The notes beneath the pieces were generated by a model that made no database searches, was not told the DNA's origin, and saw only the letters and a list, made by a program, of their open reading frames with translations. Below, in pieces: positions 9,997 through 17,639 of a DNA stretch of 64,000 nt (the first letter of the stretch is position 1; each line of letters opens with the position of its first letter). This DNA comes from Acinetobacter schindleri CIP 107287 (GTDB taxonomy: Bacteria > Pseudomonadota > Gammaproteobacteria > Pseudomonadales > Moraxellaceae): assembly GCF_000368625.1 (NCBI RefSeq), contig NZ_KB849576.1, positions 310,001 through 374,000 on the forward strand. Direction: 5' to 3'. A program made the translations under genes and the position numbers.

Positions 9997-10040
9997 AATT
10001 GACATGGGTCATTGTCAATTCCTTGCTGACACGGTATAAC
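9997..10040 (+). promoter_or_regulatory. Promoter with operator-like palindrome upstream of the flavin oxidoreductase
   Basis: A -35 element TTGTCA (10012-10017) and a -10 element TATAAC (10035-10040) are separated by exactly 17 bases. Overlapping the -35 is a perfect inverted repeat: AATTGACA at 9997-10004 and TGTCAATT at 10013-10020, with an 8-base centre. This layout suits a dimeric repressor that blocks polymerase binding. Which regulator binds is unknown; no regulator gene is adjacent. Confidence 0.65.
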
Positions 10041-10076
10041 ACCGACAGAATAAAAGCATAATGTTTAGGAAAAAAC

Positions 10077-11321
10077 ATGACACAACTGGCAGATTCAATT
10101 CAGATTCGTAATACCATCTTTAAAAACCGTATCATCAAGGGAGCTATGAGCGAGGCACTCGCTAATGATGCTGGTCAGCCGAATGACTCACATTTGAAAC
10201 TCTACGAAGCCTGGGCTAAAGGCGGGCTAGGCTGTGCGATTACTGGTAATGTCATGGTGGATTTTCGTGCCAAGAATGAACCGGGTGTTGTAGTCGCTGA
10301 AACAGAACGTGACCTGAACAAACTTAAGGCTTGGGCAGAAGTTGGCAAACGTCATGGTATGGTGCAACTGGTGCAGTTGTCACATCCGGGGCGTCAATGT
10401 CCGAAAGGGTTGAATCGGGAAACTGTAGCACCATCGGCAGTGCCATTTAGTCCGGCACTGGCTGTCAGTTTTGGTACCCCACGTGAACTGCGCGAAGATG
10501 AAATTCTGGATATTATCCAGCGTTTTGCAACTTCTGCTGCAATTTGTGAAAAAGCAGGATTTGAAGGCGTACAGTTGCATGGTGCGCATGGTTATCTGAT
10601 CAGTCAGTTCTTATCGCCATTGACCAATAAACGTCAGGATCAGTGGGGTGGCAGTATTGAAAACCGTACCCGTTTCTTATTAGAAATCTATAAGGCAGTT
10701 CGTGCTGCAACTTCAGAAAATTTCATTATTTCTGTTAAACTGAATTCGGCTGACTTCCAGCGTGGTGGTATCACTGAAGAAGATGTGATCTATGTCTTTA
10801 AAGCTATTGATGCCGTAGGCATTGACCTGATTGAGGTGTCCGGCGGTAGCTATGAAGCACCAGCAATGGCAGGCGTGAAAGCAGACAAGCGCAAGGCCTC
10901 GACCATTGCCCGTGAAGCCTATTTCCTGGATTTTGCCGAAAAAATCCGTCAGGAAGTGAGCTGCCATATTATGGTGACTGGCGGTTTTAGAACTGCTGCT
11001 GGTATGAATGCCGCACTTGAGAGTGGTGCCTGTGATTTTGTGGGTATTGCCCGTCCGTTTGCAGTAGAAACTGATCTGGGGCAGAAGCTCGTGGCAGGGC
11101 AGGATGTACGCTATGCCGTAGAGAAGATTAAAACCGGTATTCCAATGATTGATAAAATGGCAATCATGGAAATCATCTGGTATGCCGCGCAGTTTAAACA
11201 GATTGCTCAAGGCAAACAGCCAAATCCAAAACTGTCACCATTAAAAGTTTTCCTGCATTATCTAAAAGGCAATGTCACTGCTGTGATTAAAGGACAGATC
11301 AATTCACGTAAATCTGCATAA
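10077..11321 (+). CDS. NADH:flavin oxidoreductase, old yellow enzyme family
   Basis: This 414-residue single-domain FMN enzyme has a TIM-barrel fold. Visible family text includes VQLSHPGRQ, GVQLHGAHGYLISQFLSP, WGGSIENRTRFLLEI and VGIARPF, which are the substrate- and FMN-binding loops of the 2,4-dienoyl-CoA reductase/old yellow enzyme group. It lacks the Fe-S and second flavin domains of FadH, so it is more likely a simple ene-reductase; the natural substrate cannot be told. The ribosome site TTAGGA precedes the ATG. It has its own promoter with a palindrome and a strong terminator, so it is probably a single-gene inducible unit. Confidence 0.85.
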   Translation: MTQLADSIQIRNTIFKNRIIKGAMSEALANDAGQPNDSHLKLYEAWAKGGLGCAITGNVMVDFRAKNEPGVVVAETERDLNKLKAWAEVGKRHGMVQLVQLSHPGRQCPKGLNRETVAPSAVPFSPALAVSFGTPRELREDEILDIIQRFATSAAICEKAGFEGVQLHGAHGYLISQFLSPLTNKRQDQWGGSIENRTRFLLEIYKAVRAATSENFIISVKLNSADFQRGGITEEDVIYVFKAIDAVGIDLIEVSGGSYEAPAMAGVKADKRKASTIAREAYFLDFAEKIRQEVSCHIMVTGGFRTAAGMNAALESGACDFVGIARPFAVETDLGQKLVAGQDVRYAVEKIKTGIPMIDKMAIMEIIWYAAQFKQIAQGKQPNPKLSPLKVFLHYLKGNVTAVIKGQINSRKSA

Positions 11322-11335
11322 CCTGATCTACATTT

Positions 11336-11361
11336 AAAAAGGCACCGTAAGGTGCCTTTTT
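11336..11361. terminator. Bidirectional rho-independent terminator
   Basis: A-tract, stem GGCACC / GGTGCC with loop GTAA, then a T-tract. It sits between two convergent genes ending at 11321 and 11375 and can serve both strands. Confidence 0.9.
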
Positions 11362-11374
11362 AAATGCAACAGAT

Positions 11375-12787
11375 TTAGCTGAATTGCACCGCTTGGGTCT
11401 GGAAAGGAAACAGGATTTTAGAGACCTGTTGTGTCGCCCAAAGTCCAAGCTGCTGATAATGACAATGTGGTGCTACATAAGGCGTGAGAATCTCCAGTTT
11501 TTCCTCATTATTGTCACAACGCTTTAGATGCAAGCGAAGTTCTTCCAGCTTATGTTGCTCTTGCCGACTGATTATCGGCGTTTGCGTCCGTAGTTGATGT
11601 GAAGAAAGCCGTCGAGCCAGTTCTGGACCTTGAATCCAGTCACGAATTATCTGTTTCTCTGTGGCATTAAATACGCCAAACATCTTGCCATCTGGATCAT
11701 CAATCAGTTTCCAGAAACGGCTTTGCTCTACAGACAGTCCACGTTGAATCCAGCCTTTATCCATCATGACCTGTAGAAAATCCTGAATCTGTTCAGGTTG
11801 TGACAACCACTCATTGATGGTCTTACCACTAAACTGACATTTCTGGTTATGAATGTACTGACCAATTAAAGCTTTCTGCTGAAACAGTTTCAACACCTGG
11901 GCATCGAGATCCAACTCACGCACGATCTGAGTAGAACTCTTGCCTACATCATTCAGCAAGTAACCCTGTTTGACCATTTCCAGATAGCGCTCTGGGTGTT
12001 CTGCAGAACGGTATAGATCCAGGAAAGCTTGCAGGGATTTTTGCGCATGGCCATTATGCGCATTATCAATCGTGATGTGCACATTAAAGTAATGCGGATT
12101 AATACCGAGTTCAGCCAGTTCATAATTGGTAATTAATAAATGTAGCGGTAGTTGTTCATAGCCCAGATTAAAGCCAATCACCAGCGGTAAATATTCAGCT
12201 GGCGCATACGCCAAAGCCAACTGGACAGCTGCCTGTTCATAATAGCGGTCATCGAGTTGTTCGCTATAGGCAGTGAGTTCATAGTTATTTAGCAGATCCT
12301 GATACATGGTGACATGGTTGGTTTGTGGATGACCCAGCCCCAGCTCTTCCAGATAAATATGAATCAGGTCTTTAAGCGCAGGTTGATCCGCATGTTCCAG
12401 AGTAGAGTATAACCATGAGCCATCGACCATTTTTGTAGGTGCCACCCGGTAGAGAAATTCAAATGCATGCGATACCGTAGCAAAGTATTCACGTTGTCCG
12501 CCTTGTTTGCGACGGCTGAGATAATCCTGAAATATTCCACAAATTTTATGATGTTCTTCTAAAAAATGCGTAGCAGCATGTTCGGGTTGGTCGAGCCAGC
12601 TGATGGAACCCAGATCGATGTGCTGGATTAACTGACTGAGGTATTGTTCTGCCGAATCTGTTTTTGTTTTTTTAGAGATCTGCTCATCCAGAAAAAAATC
12701 CACCCAATCTTTGAAGCTTTTAGTTGGTTCTTGAACAAGATTTTCAAATGGGGGTGCAGTTAAACAAAACTCCGTACTCGTGAACAT
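11375..12787 (-). CDS. Heme-oxygenase-like diiron oxidase/oxygenase family protein (iron-containing redox enzyme)
   Basis: This 470-residue cytoplasmic protein probably adopts the heme-oxygenase-like helical fold that binds two irons (Haem_oxygenas_2/HDO superfamily, as in UndA, CADD and SznF). Candidate ligands are visible: Glu147/148 and His158 in the segment EELGLGHPQTNH, Glu211 in GYEQLP, and His237-x3-Asp241-x2-His244 in HITIDNAH. The last spacing matches the family's final helix pattern. The chain is longer than a minimal HDO (about 230-300 residues), with about 170 extra C-terminal residues of unknown role (near ISRQEQHKLEELRLHLKRC). No biosynthetic genes are next to it, so the substrate is unknown. 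It is convergent with the flavin oxidoreductase gene. Confidence 0.75.
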   Translation of the reverse strand: MFTSTEFCLTAPPFENLVQEPTKSFKDWVDFFLDEQISKKTKTDSAEQYLSQLIQHIDLGSISWLDQPEHAATHFLEEHHKICGIFQDYLSRRKQGGQREYFATVSHAFEFLYRVAPTKMVDGSWLYSTLEHADQPALKDLIHIYLEELGLGHPQTNHVTMYQDLLNNYELTAYSEQLDDRYYEQAAVQLALAYAPAEYLPLVIGFNLGYEQLPLHLLITNYELAELGINPHYFNVHITIDNAHNGHAQKSLQAFLDLYRSAEHPERYLEMVKQGYLLNDVGKSSTQIVRELDLDAQVLKLFQQKALIGQYIHNQKCQFSGKTINEWLSQPEQIQDFLQVMMDKGWIQRGLSVEQSRFWKLIDDPDGKMFGVFNATEKQIIRDWIQGPELARRLSSHQLRTQTPIISRQEQHKLEELRLHLKRCDNNEEKLEILTPYVAPHCHYQQLGLWATQQVSKILFPFQTQAVQFS

Positions 12788-12961
12788 AATCTTATCCTTG
12801 CATATTGGCTCCTAACTTACCTTAGCCTTATGTGAAAGATCAGATGTTTGGTTTTTGTTCGATTTTATGGCGGAAAATACAAGGACTTTGCAAAAGTGCG
12901 TAAATTTTTAGAGGTTTATTATTTTGAATATATGGTAAAAATAAATTAAATTGAAGGCAAT

Positions 12962-12996
12962 AAAAAAGCCCAGGTCACAATGCCTGAGCTTTTTTA
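12962..12996 (-). terminator. Rho-independent terminator of the tRNA-Glu triplet
   Basis: Read on the minus strand this is an A-rich lead, stem AGCTCAGG / CCTGGGCT (one G-U pair) with an 8-base loop, and then a run of T. It lies about 35 bases beyond the last of the three tRNA-Glu genes in their direction of transcription. Confidence 0.8.
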
Positions 12997-13030
12997 TGAG
13001 AAGATCATTTTAAGATAATCATCTCGAATA

Positions 13031-13106
13031 TGGCGTCCCTACGGGGATTCGAACCCCGGTTACCGCCGTGAAAGGGCGATGTCCTAGGCCTCTAGACGAT
13101 AGGGAC
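13031..13106 (-). tRNA. gltT: tRNA-Glu (anticodon UUC), copy 1
   Basis: A 76-base gene with encoded CCA end. The acceptor stem starts GTCCCTA, the anticodon loop reads CTTTCAC giving UUC, and the T arm holds GGTTCGAATCC. It is the last of three copies transcribed leftward from one promoter. Confidence 0.97.
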
Positions 13107-13152
13107 AGTACAGAAGATAGATTTTAAAACCTTTACTTTCAGTTTGAAGTAA

Positions 13153-13228
13153 TGGCGTCCCTACGGGGATTCGAACCCCGGTTACCGCCGTGAAAGGGCG
13201 ATGTCCTAGGCCTCTAGACGATAGGGAC
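13153..13228 (-). tRNA. gltT: tRNA-Glu (anticodon UUC), copy 2
   Basis: Same 76 bases as copy 1 by eye, including CCA. It lies 46 bases upstream of copy 1 and 24 bases downstream of copy 3, consistent with one precursor transcript. Confidence 0.97.
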
Positions 13229-13252
13229 TTAATAAAACTACTTTCTGAAAAT

Positions 13253-13328
13253 TGGCGTCCCTACGGGGATTCGAACCCCGGTTACCGCCGTGAAAGGGCG
13301 ATGTCCTAGGCCTCTAGACGATAGGGAC
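13253..13328 (-). tRNA. gltT: tRNA-Glu (anticodon UUC), copy 3
   Basis: Identical 76-base gene and the promoter-proximal member of the triplet. A consensus promoter lies about 18 bases upstream at 13346-13374. Confidence 0.97.
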
Positions 13329-13345
13329 GTTTCAGAGGTGGGCGT

Positions 13346-13374
13346 ATAATAGGGTGAAAAAAGGGGGGTGTCAA
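13346..13374 (-). promoter_or_regulatory. Strong promoter of the tRNA-Glu triplet
   Basis: On the minus strand a perfect -35 TTGACA (13369-13374) and -10 TATTAT (13346-13351) are 17 bases apart. The next bases (ACGCCCACC) are GC-rich, like discriminators of stringently controlled stable-RNA promoters. Confidence 0.85.
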
Positions 13375-13459
13375 ACGCATTTCTGCACTTTTTCTAGTTT
13401 TTTGAACCGAGTGCATAAAATTAAAACAATCTTAAGAAAATACTTGAAAAATACATGGT

Positions 13460-14371
13460 TTAAGCTGGATTTTTAAGCAATTCTAGAATTGTTTCTACCA
13501 CCTGCGGATGGAGTAAATAACCAGTAATATCATGCGGGCGGTGAATATGTGTACGAATGCCGTGGTTAATAATTGCAGGTTGAAACTGAAATGGCGGTTG
13601 TGTGAGAGGAAAAGCGGTGAGGAAATCATCAGTTGAATAGAAATTTATCCAGTCGCCTGTAATTGCAGCAGGTCGTACAATCGGTTGTGGTAAATGTGAC
13701 TGGATCACCTGGAATGCTAATGGCGATCCTAAAGTAATAAAACGCTGTACATTGAGTTCTGGATGTTGAATAAGATGATTATAGGCAATCACACTACCCA
13801 GAGAATGAGCAATTACAATACAAGGTTTACGACCGTTCAATTGTCGGGCGATCCGCTCATGAACTTCTTTCATGAAACCAGGATTGTCGAGATACAAATA
13901 GGTTTCAATAAGAAATTTTTGAAGCAGGCTACGATGCAGACTGGGAAAATAATTGAGCAATAACACAAAGTCCCGCAGCGCAACATTTTTGCTCAATGTA
14001 GTAATAAACTTGAATTTCTGTTTGAAATTCATGGAGTCATTCAGGTTGAGCAGGGGAAGATCGGAAATCACGGGTTTGCGCCAGCCAGGACGTGGAACTG
14101 GTGCAGGAAGCTGGGGCTGAACAGGCTGACGGAACCGAAAGCTGGGCCATTGCTGTGGCATCAGGGTGCCAGCATTGAGGATGTTGCGGACGTTATAGCG
14201 AGAAAGCAAGTCCCCATAAAATGGAATGTGAATGTGACGTCGTAAATAACTGAATCTGGCATCGTGATGATGTTTGCGAATACCTTTTTGAAGTATATGT
14301 AGCCAGCGCTGACGGATCGATGCAGCGCTATGATGTTGCTGATTCATTCCATGAATAAAAATAACTTTCAT
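13460..14371 (-). CDS. Alpha/beta hydrolase, tandem paralog 1
   Basis: This 303-residue protein starts with an IFIHGMNQ strand. It carries a nucleophile elbow AHSLGS (Ser190), a probable acid in STDDF (Asp248 or Asp249) and a probable His280 in HIHRPHDITGY, so a Ser-Asp-His triad is likely. No signal peptide is evident, so it is probably cytoplasmic. It aligns almost without gaps with the next gene (14615-15508), which has the same triad positions. A GAGGT ribosome site precedes the ATG. The family resembles lipase/esterase-like hydrolases, but the substrate is unknown and no pathway neighbour helps. Confidence 0.75.
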   Translation of the reverse strand: MKVIFIHGMNQQHHSAASIRQRWLHILQKGIRKHHHDARFSYLRRHIHIPFYGDLLSRYNVRNILNAGTLMPQQWPSFRFRQPVQPQLPAPVPRPGWRKPVISDLPLLNLNDSMNFKQKFKFITTLSKNVALRDFVLLLNYFPSLHRSLLQKFLIETYLYLDNPGFMKEVHERIARQLNGRKPCIVIAHSLGSVIAYNHLIQHPELNVQRFITLGSPLAFQVIQSHLPQPIVRPAAITGDWINFYSTDDFLTAFPLTQPPFQFQPAIINHGIRTHIHRPHDITGYLLHPQVVETILELLKNPA

Positions 14372-14614
14372 CGATACCTCACGGAGGTCGATCTATATAT
14401 TCACAGTATAGAGAAAATTGCGGCAAGCCAAGCTGTACTTTTTGTGGTGTTCATGTGTAAATTACTTTGATAAAACAATTATTAACAGACAGTTGTATAT
14501 TTATAAAAAAGTAGAAAAAGCAGTAAATTGATAGATACGGATCAAGGATTTTACTACATAGAAAAAAGATAGGAATAAAACGGTAAAAGTTGAATCCAGC
14601 TGTTTAAGTAAATC

Positions 14615-15508
14615 CTAAAGTAATTTCAGCAGCGCTTTGATGACGTCGGGATGTTGGATATAACCATCAATATCATGCGGATGATAGATGGAGGTACGAA
14701 TTTTCTGATTAATAATCGCCGGCTGAAACTGGAAGGGTGGTTCTGATAAGGGAAAGGCAGTCAGAAAGTCATCGCTACAATAAAAAATGATCCAGGCACC
14801 ACGAATGGCTTCGGGGCGGGTCATCGGTTGCGGTAAATGTTCCTGTATTACACGAAAGGCCATGGGTGATCCCAGCGTAATAAAGCGCTGCACACTTAAT
14901 TCCGGATGTAAAAGCAGATAATGATAGGCAATCACGCTGCCTAAGGAGTGTGCGATCAAGATACAAGGTTTATTGTCATGTAGTCGCTGACCAATACGCT
15001 GATGAACTTGCTGCATGAATCTGGCATTGGCCAGATAGGAATATGTTTCAATCAGAAATTTTTTGATGAGCGTATCATGCAGATGGGTAAAATAATTGAG
15101 CAAGACCATAAAATCCCGTAAGGCTGTATTTCGGCTTAAGGTAGTAATAAATTTCAGCTTCTGGTTAAAAGTCAAAGCATCCTCAATATTTAATTCGGGA
15201 ATCTTGCAAGTTTCAGCTAAATACTGATGAAGATGTGGCGGCGACGGTTGGGATTTAAGTGGCTGGCGCAAGGGAAAATGTGGCCAGTCTTGTGGCATTA
15301 AGGTACTGGCGTTCAATACATTATGTAAATGATGCCGTAACAGTAAATCTCCATAAAAAGGGATACGAACATGACGTTTGATATAGGCAAAACAGGCCTG
15401 TCGATGCGACTGTTCCAGACCATGTTTAAGCAGACTTAGCCACCGTTGCTTTAATGAAGCAGAACTAAAATTCTGCTTGTTCATTCCATGGATATAAATA
15501 ATTTTCAT
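14615..15508 (-). CDS. Alpha/beta hydrolase, tandem paralog 2
   Basis: This is the paralog of the preceding gene, with the same motif order: IYIHGMN, nucleophile AHSLGS, acid in CSDDFL and His in YHPHDIDGY. I placed the start at the ATG at 15508, which aligns with the start of the paralog; an in-frame GTG six bases upstream is also possible. The two copies differ most around residues 80-110, a Pro-rich segment. The 243 bases between them are AT-rich with no terminator or repeat that I can see, so the second copy may have its own promoter. Function is unknown beyond a likely serine hydrolase. Confidence 0.74.
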   Translation of the reverse strand: MKIIYIHGMNKQNFSSASLKQRWLSLLKHGLEQSHRQACFAYIKRHVRIPFYGDLLLRHHLHNVLNASTLMPQDWPHFPLRQPLKSQPSPPHLHQYLAETCKIPELNIEDALTFNQKLKFITTLSRNTALRDFMVLLNYFTHLHDTLIKKFLIETYSYLANARFMQQVHQRIGQRLHDNKPCILIAHSLGSVIAYHYLLLHPELSVQRFITLGSPMAFRVIQEHLPQPMTRPEAIRGAWIIFYCSDDFLTAFPLSEPPFQFQPAIINQKIRTSIYHPHDIDGYIQHPDVIKALLKLL

Positions 15509-15554
15509 CGACACACCGCTGTGGTTGCCTGAAACATATTCAGTATAGATAAAA

Positions 15555-15580
15555 AAAAGAGCAGCCGGAGCTGCTCTTTT
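15555..15580. terminator. Rho-independent terminator
   Basis: Stem AGAGCAGC / GCTGCTCT around CGGA with A and T tracts on either side. It lies just past the stop of the permease gene at 15595 (minus strand) and ahead of the hydrolase gene. Confidence 0.85.
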
Positions 15581-15594
15581 GTTAGCGCTAAGAT

Positions 15595-17007
15595 TTAAGC
15601 TTTATTGTGATAAAACTTATAATAGCTGGCATAGCAAAGTCCAATAAACACCAGACAGCCAAAGAAGCTGATTCGCATTGTTGGATCAAATACCATACTG
15701 ATACAGGTGATCAGACAGAACAGGAAGCCCAGAATCGGCACAATCGGGAACAACGGTGCAGCGAAAGCAAGATCTTTAGCTGTCTTCCCTTGTTTGTACC
15801 ATTCACGGCGGAAGTTGAACATACTCAGACAGATACTCATCCAGACCACCACCATGGTAAAGGCTGCAATACCTAACAGGTTGGTGAAAATGGTTTCTGG
15901 CGCAAACTGTTCAGACAACAGACCTGGCATACCACCAATCATAGTCACGATTACCGCAATGTAAGGAATACCGCGAGCATTCACTCTTGAGAACATGGCT
16001 GGTAATTGTTTGCTATAAGACAATGACCACATCATACGGGAGGCAGCAAATAAACCTGAGTTTGCTGCAGACAACAGCGCAGTGATAATTACAAAGCGAA
16101 TAACGTCTTCAGCATATGGAATACCAATGTGCTGGAATACGGTCACGAATGGGCTACTACTTACACCTTCCGCCGCAAGACCTGCTTCTTGATGTGGTAA
16201 TAGACATGTCACCACGACAATCGTACCTACAAAGAAAATCAATAGGCGGAAAATTGCGGTATTGATGGCTTTCGGTACGTTTTTGGCAGGATCTTTGGTT
16301 TCACCAGCGGCCACACCAATCAGTTCTGTACCTGAGAAGGCAAAGTTGACAATCAGCATTGTTGTGAAGATGGGGAACAGGCCTTCAGGGAACCAACCCT
16401 GAGCTGTCAGATTGCTAAACAGCGGGGCAGTTTCCTGACCTGCATAACCCAATACACCAAATATGGCCAATAATCCCAGCAGGATAAAGGCAATAACAGT
16501 GACAACTTTAATGAGGGCCAGCCAGAATTCGGATTCTGCAAACCAGCGGGTCGAAATCATATTCAGTGTAAACACAAGCGCACCAAAGACCAGTGTCCAC
16601 ATCCACATGGAGCTGTCCGGGAACCATTCCTGCATCAATAAAGCTGCAGCGGTAAATTCGGTTCCCAGTGTCACTGACCAGGTCAGCCAGTATAACCAGG
16701 TAATGGTATAACCTGTGCCCGGTCCAATATAACGTTTGGCATAAGCACCAAATGAACCAGATTCAGGCATATGTACGGCAAGTTCACCCAGACATAGCAT
16801 AACCATGTAAGCGATGATACCGCCGAGGAGATAAGCAAGAATGGCACCTACAGGCCCCGTTTGTGCAATGACTTCACCCGACCCTAAAAATAGGCCAGTC
16901 CCGATTGCGCCACCAAGCGAAATCATGACCAGATGTCGAGTACTCATAGCGCGTTTTAAAGGCGCAGAATTGCCCTGATGCGAAGCATCATTCGGAGATG
17001 AGTGCAT
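15595..17007 (-). CDS. AAT-family amino acid permease, closest by eye to S-methylmethionine permease MmuP
   Basis: A 12-helix inner-membrane APC transporter of about 470 residues. Text matching MmuP as I remember it includes TRHLVMISLGGAIGTGLF, WLYWLTWSVTLG, the EFWLALIKV segment, NFAFSGTELIGVAAGE and SAANSGLFAASRM. It should take up an amino acid or S-methylmethionine by proton symport. No homocysteine methyltransferase gene (mmuM) is adjacent, so the substrate stays open. The ATG at 17007 puts the first helix where homologs have it; an in-frame TTG at 17028 adds seven residues. Neither start has a good ribosome site. The gene is bracketed by tRNA-Glu copies. Confidence 0.85.
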   Translation of the reverse strand: MHSSPNDASHQGNSAPLKRAMSTRHLVMISLGGAIGTGLFLGSGEVIAQTGPVGAILAYLLGGIIAYMVMLCLGELAVHMPESGSFGAYAKRYIGPGTGYTITWLYWLTWSVTLGTEFTAAALLMQEWFPDSSMWMWTLVFGALVFTLNMISTRWFAESEFWLALIKVVTVIAFILLGLLAIFGVLGYAGQETAPLFSNLTAQGWFPEGLFPIFTTMLIVNFAFSGTELIGVAAGETKDPAKNVPKAINTAIFRLLIFFVGTIVVVTCLLPHQEAGLAAEGVSSSPFVTVFQHIGIPYAEDVIRFVIITALLSAANSGLFAASRMMWSLSYSKQLPAMFSRVNARGIPYIAVIVTMIGGMPGLLSEQFAPETIFTNLLGIAAFTMVVVWMSICLSMFNFRREWYKQGKTAKDLAFAAPLFPIVPILGFLFCLITCISMVFDPTMRISFFGCLVFIGLCYASYYKFYHNKA

Positions 17008-17121
17008 AGGAAATAAGAAATACTTCAAAGGAATGAAGCGAGCTATTGTAGTGAAAAACTACAAATCTGCAATCAAATAATAGTAATTTTGAATAAGTGC
17101 TGATCGTATGAGATCAATAGA

Positions 17122-17197
17122 TGGCGTCCCTACGGGGATTCGAACCCCGGTTACCGCCGTGAAAGGGCGATGTCCTAGGCCTCTAGACGATAGGGAC
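17122..17197 (-). tRNA. gltT: tRNA-Glu (anticodon UUC), copy 4
   Basis: The same 76-base sequence as the triplet at 13031-13328. It stands alone between the permease gene and a small ORF, with its own promoter at 17215-17243. Confidence 0.97.
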
Positions 17198-17214
17198 GTT
17201 GCGAGGTGATGGCT

Positions 17215-17243
17215 ATGTTAAGGACTAAGCTAAGCTTTGTCAA
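17215..17243 (-). promoter_or_regulatory. Promoter of tRNA-Glu copy 4
   Basis: On the minus strand -35 TTGACA (17238-17243) and -10 TAACAT (17215-17220) with a 17-base spacer, about 18 bases upstream of the tRNA. The geometry equals that of the triplet promoter but the -10 is weaker. Confidence 0.7.
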
Positions 17244-17408
17244 AAGGCTTTTTGCTAAAAATGAATTAACAGATTAAACATTAAACAAGAACAAAGGATT
17301 AATGTGATTTCTGAGTTCAAACTAGCGTATCCATCAGTTTGTAGCATCAGAAATCGACATTGAGACCTCAAATTCCCGTCACTTTACAGGAGTTTAAGTC
17401 GTGTGGAT

Positions 17409-17558
17409 TTAATGGTCAGGTGTTTGGGATTCGGCCGGTTGACTGGCTGGAACCGTTTGTTCCGCAGGTGCTTCGGTTTTATCTTCACGGTTGACGATAT
17501 ATAGATACAGCATGGAAGGCGCTAAAATCACTAAAACCAGTAAGATCTTTTTTAACAT
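17409..17558 (-). CDS. Small single-pass membrane protein, 49 residues, hypothetical
   Basis: The frame reads MLKKILLVLVILAPSMLYLY, a Lys-anchored hydrophobic helix of about 18 residues. A polar Glu/Pro/Gln-rich tail of about 28 residues follows and ends at TAA. This is the shape of a small inner-membrane protein with a short disordered tail. No clear Shine-Dalgarno sequence precedes it and I do not recognise a family. It lies in the gap between tRNA-Glu copy 4 and the TonB receptor, on the same strand as both. Confidence 0.5.
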   Translation of the reverse strand: MLKKILLVLVILAPSMLYLYIVNREDKTEAPAEQTVPASQPAESQTPDH

Positions 17559-17639
17559 GGCACAAATGCAAGAGATGAAATTGCAGTAATTATAGCCTAA
17601 GCTAATTCAAAAGAGCACCTGAATGCTCTTGTCCATGAG

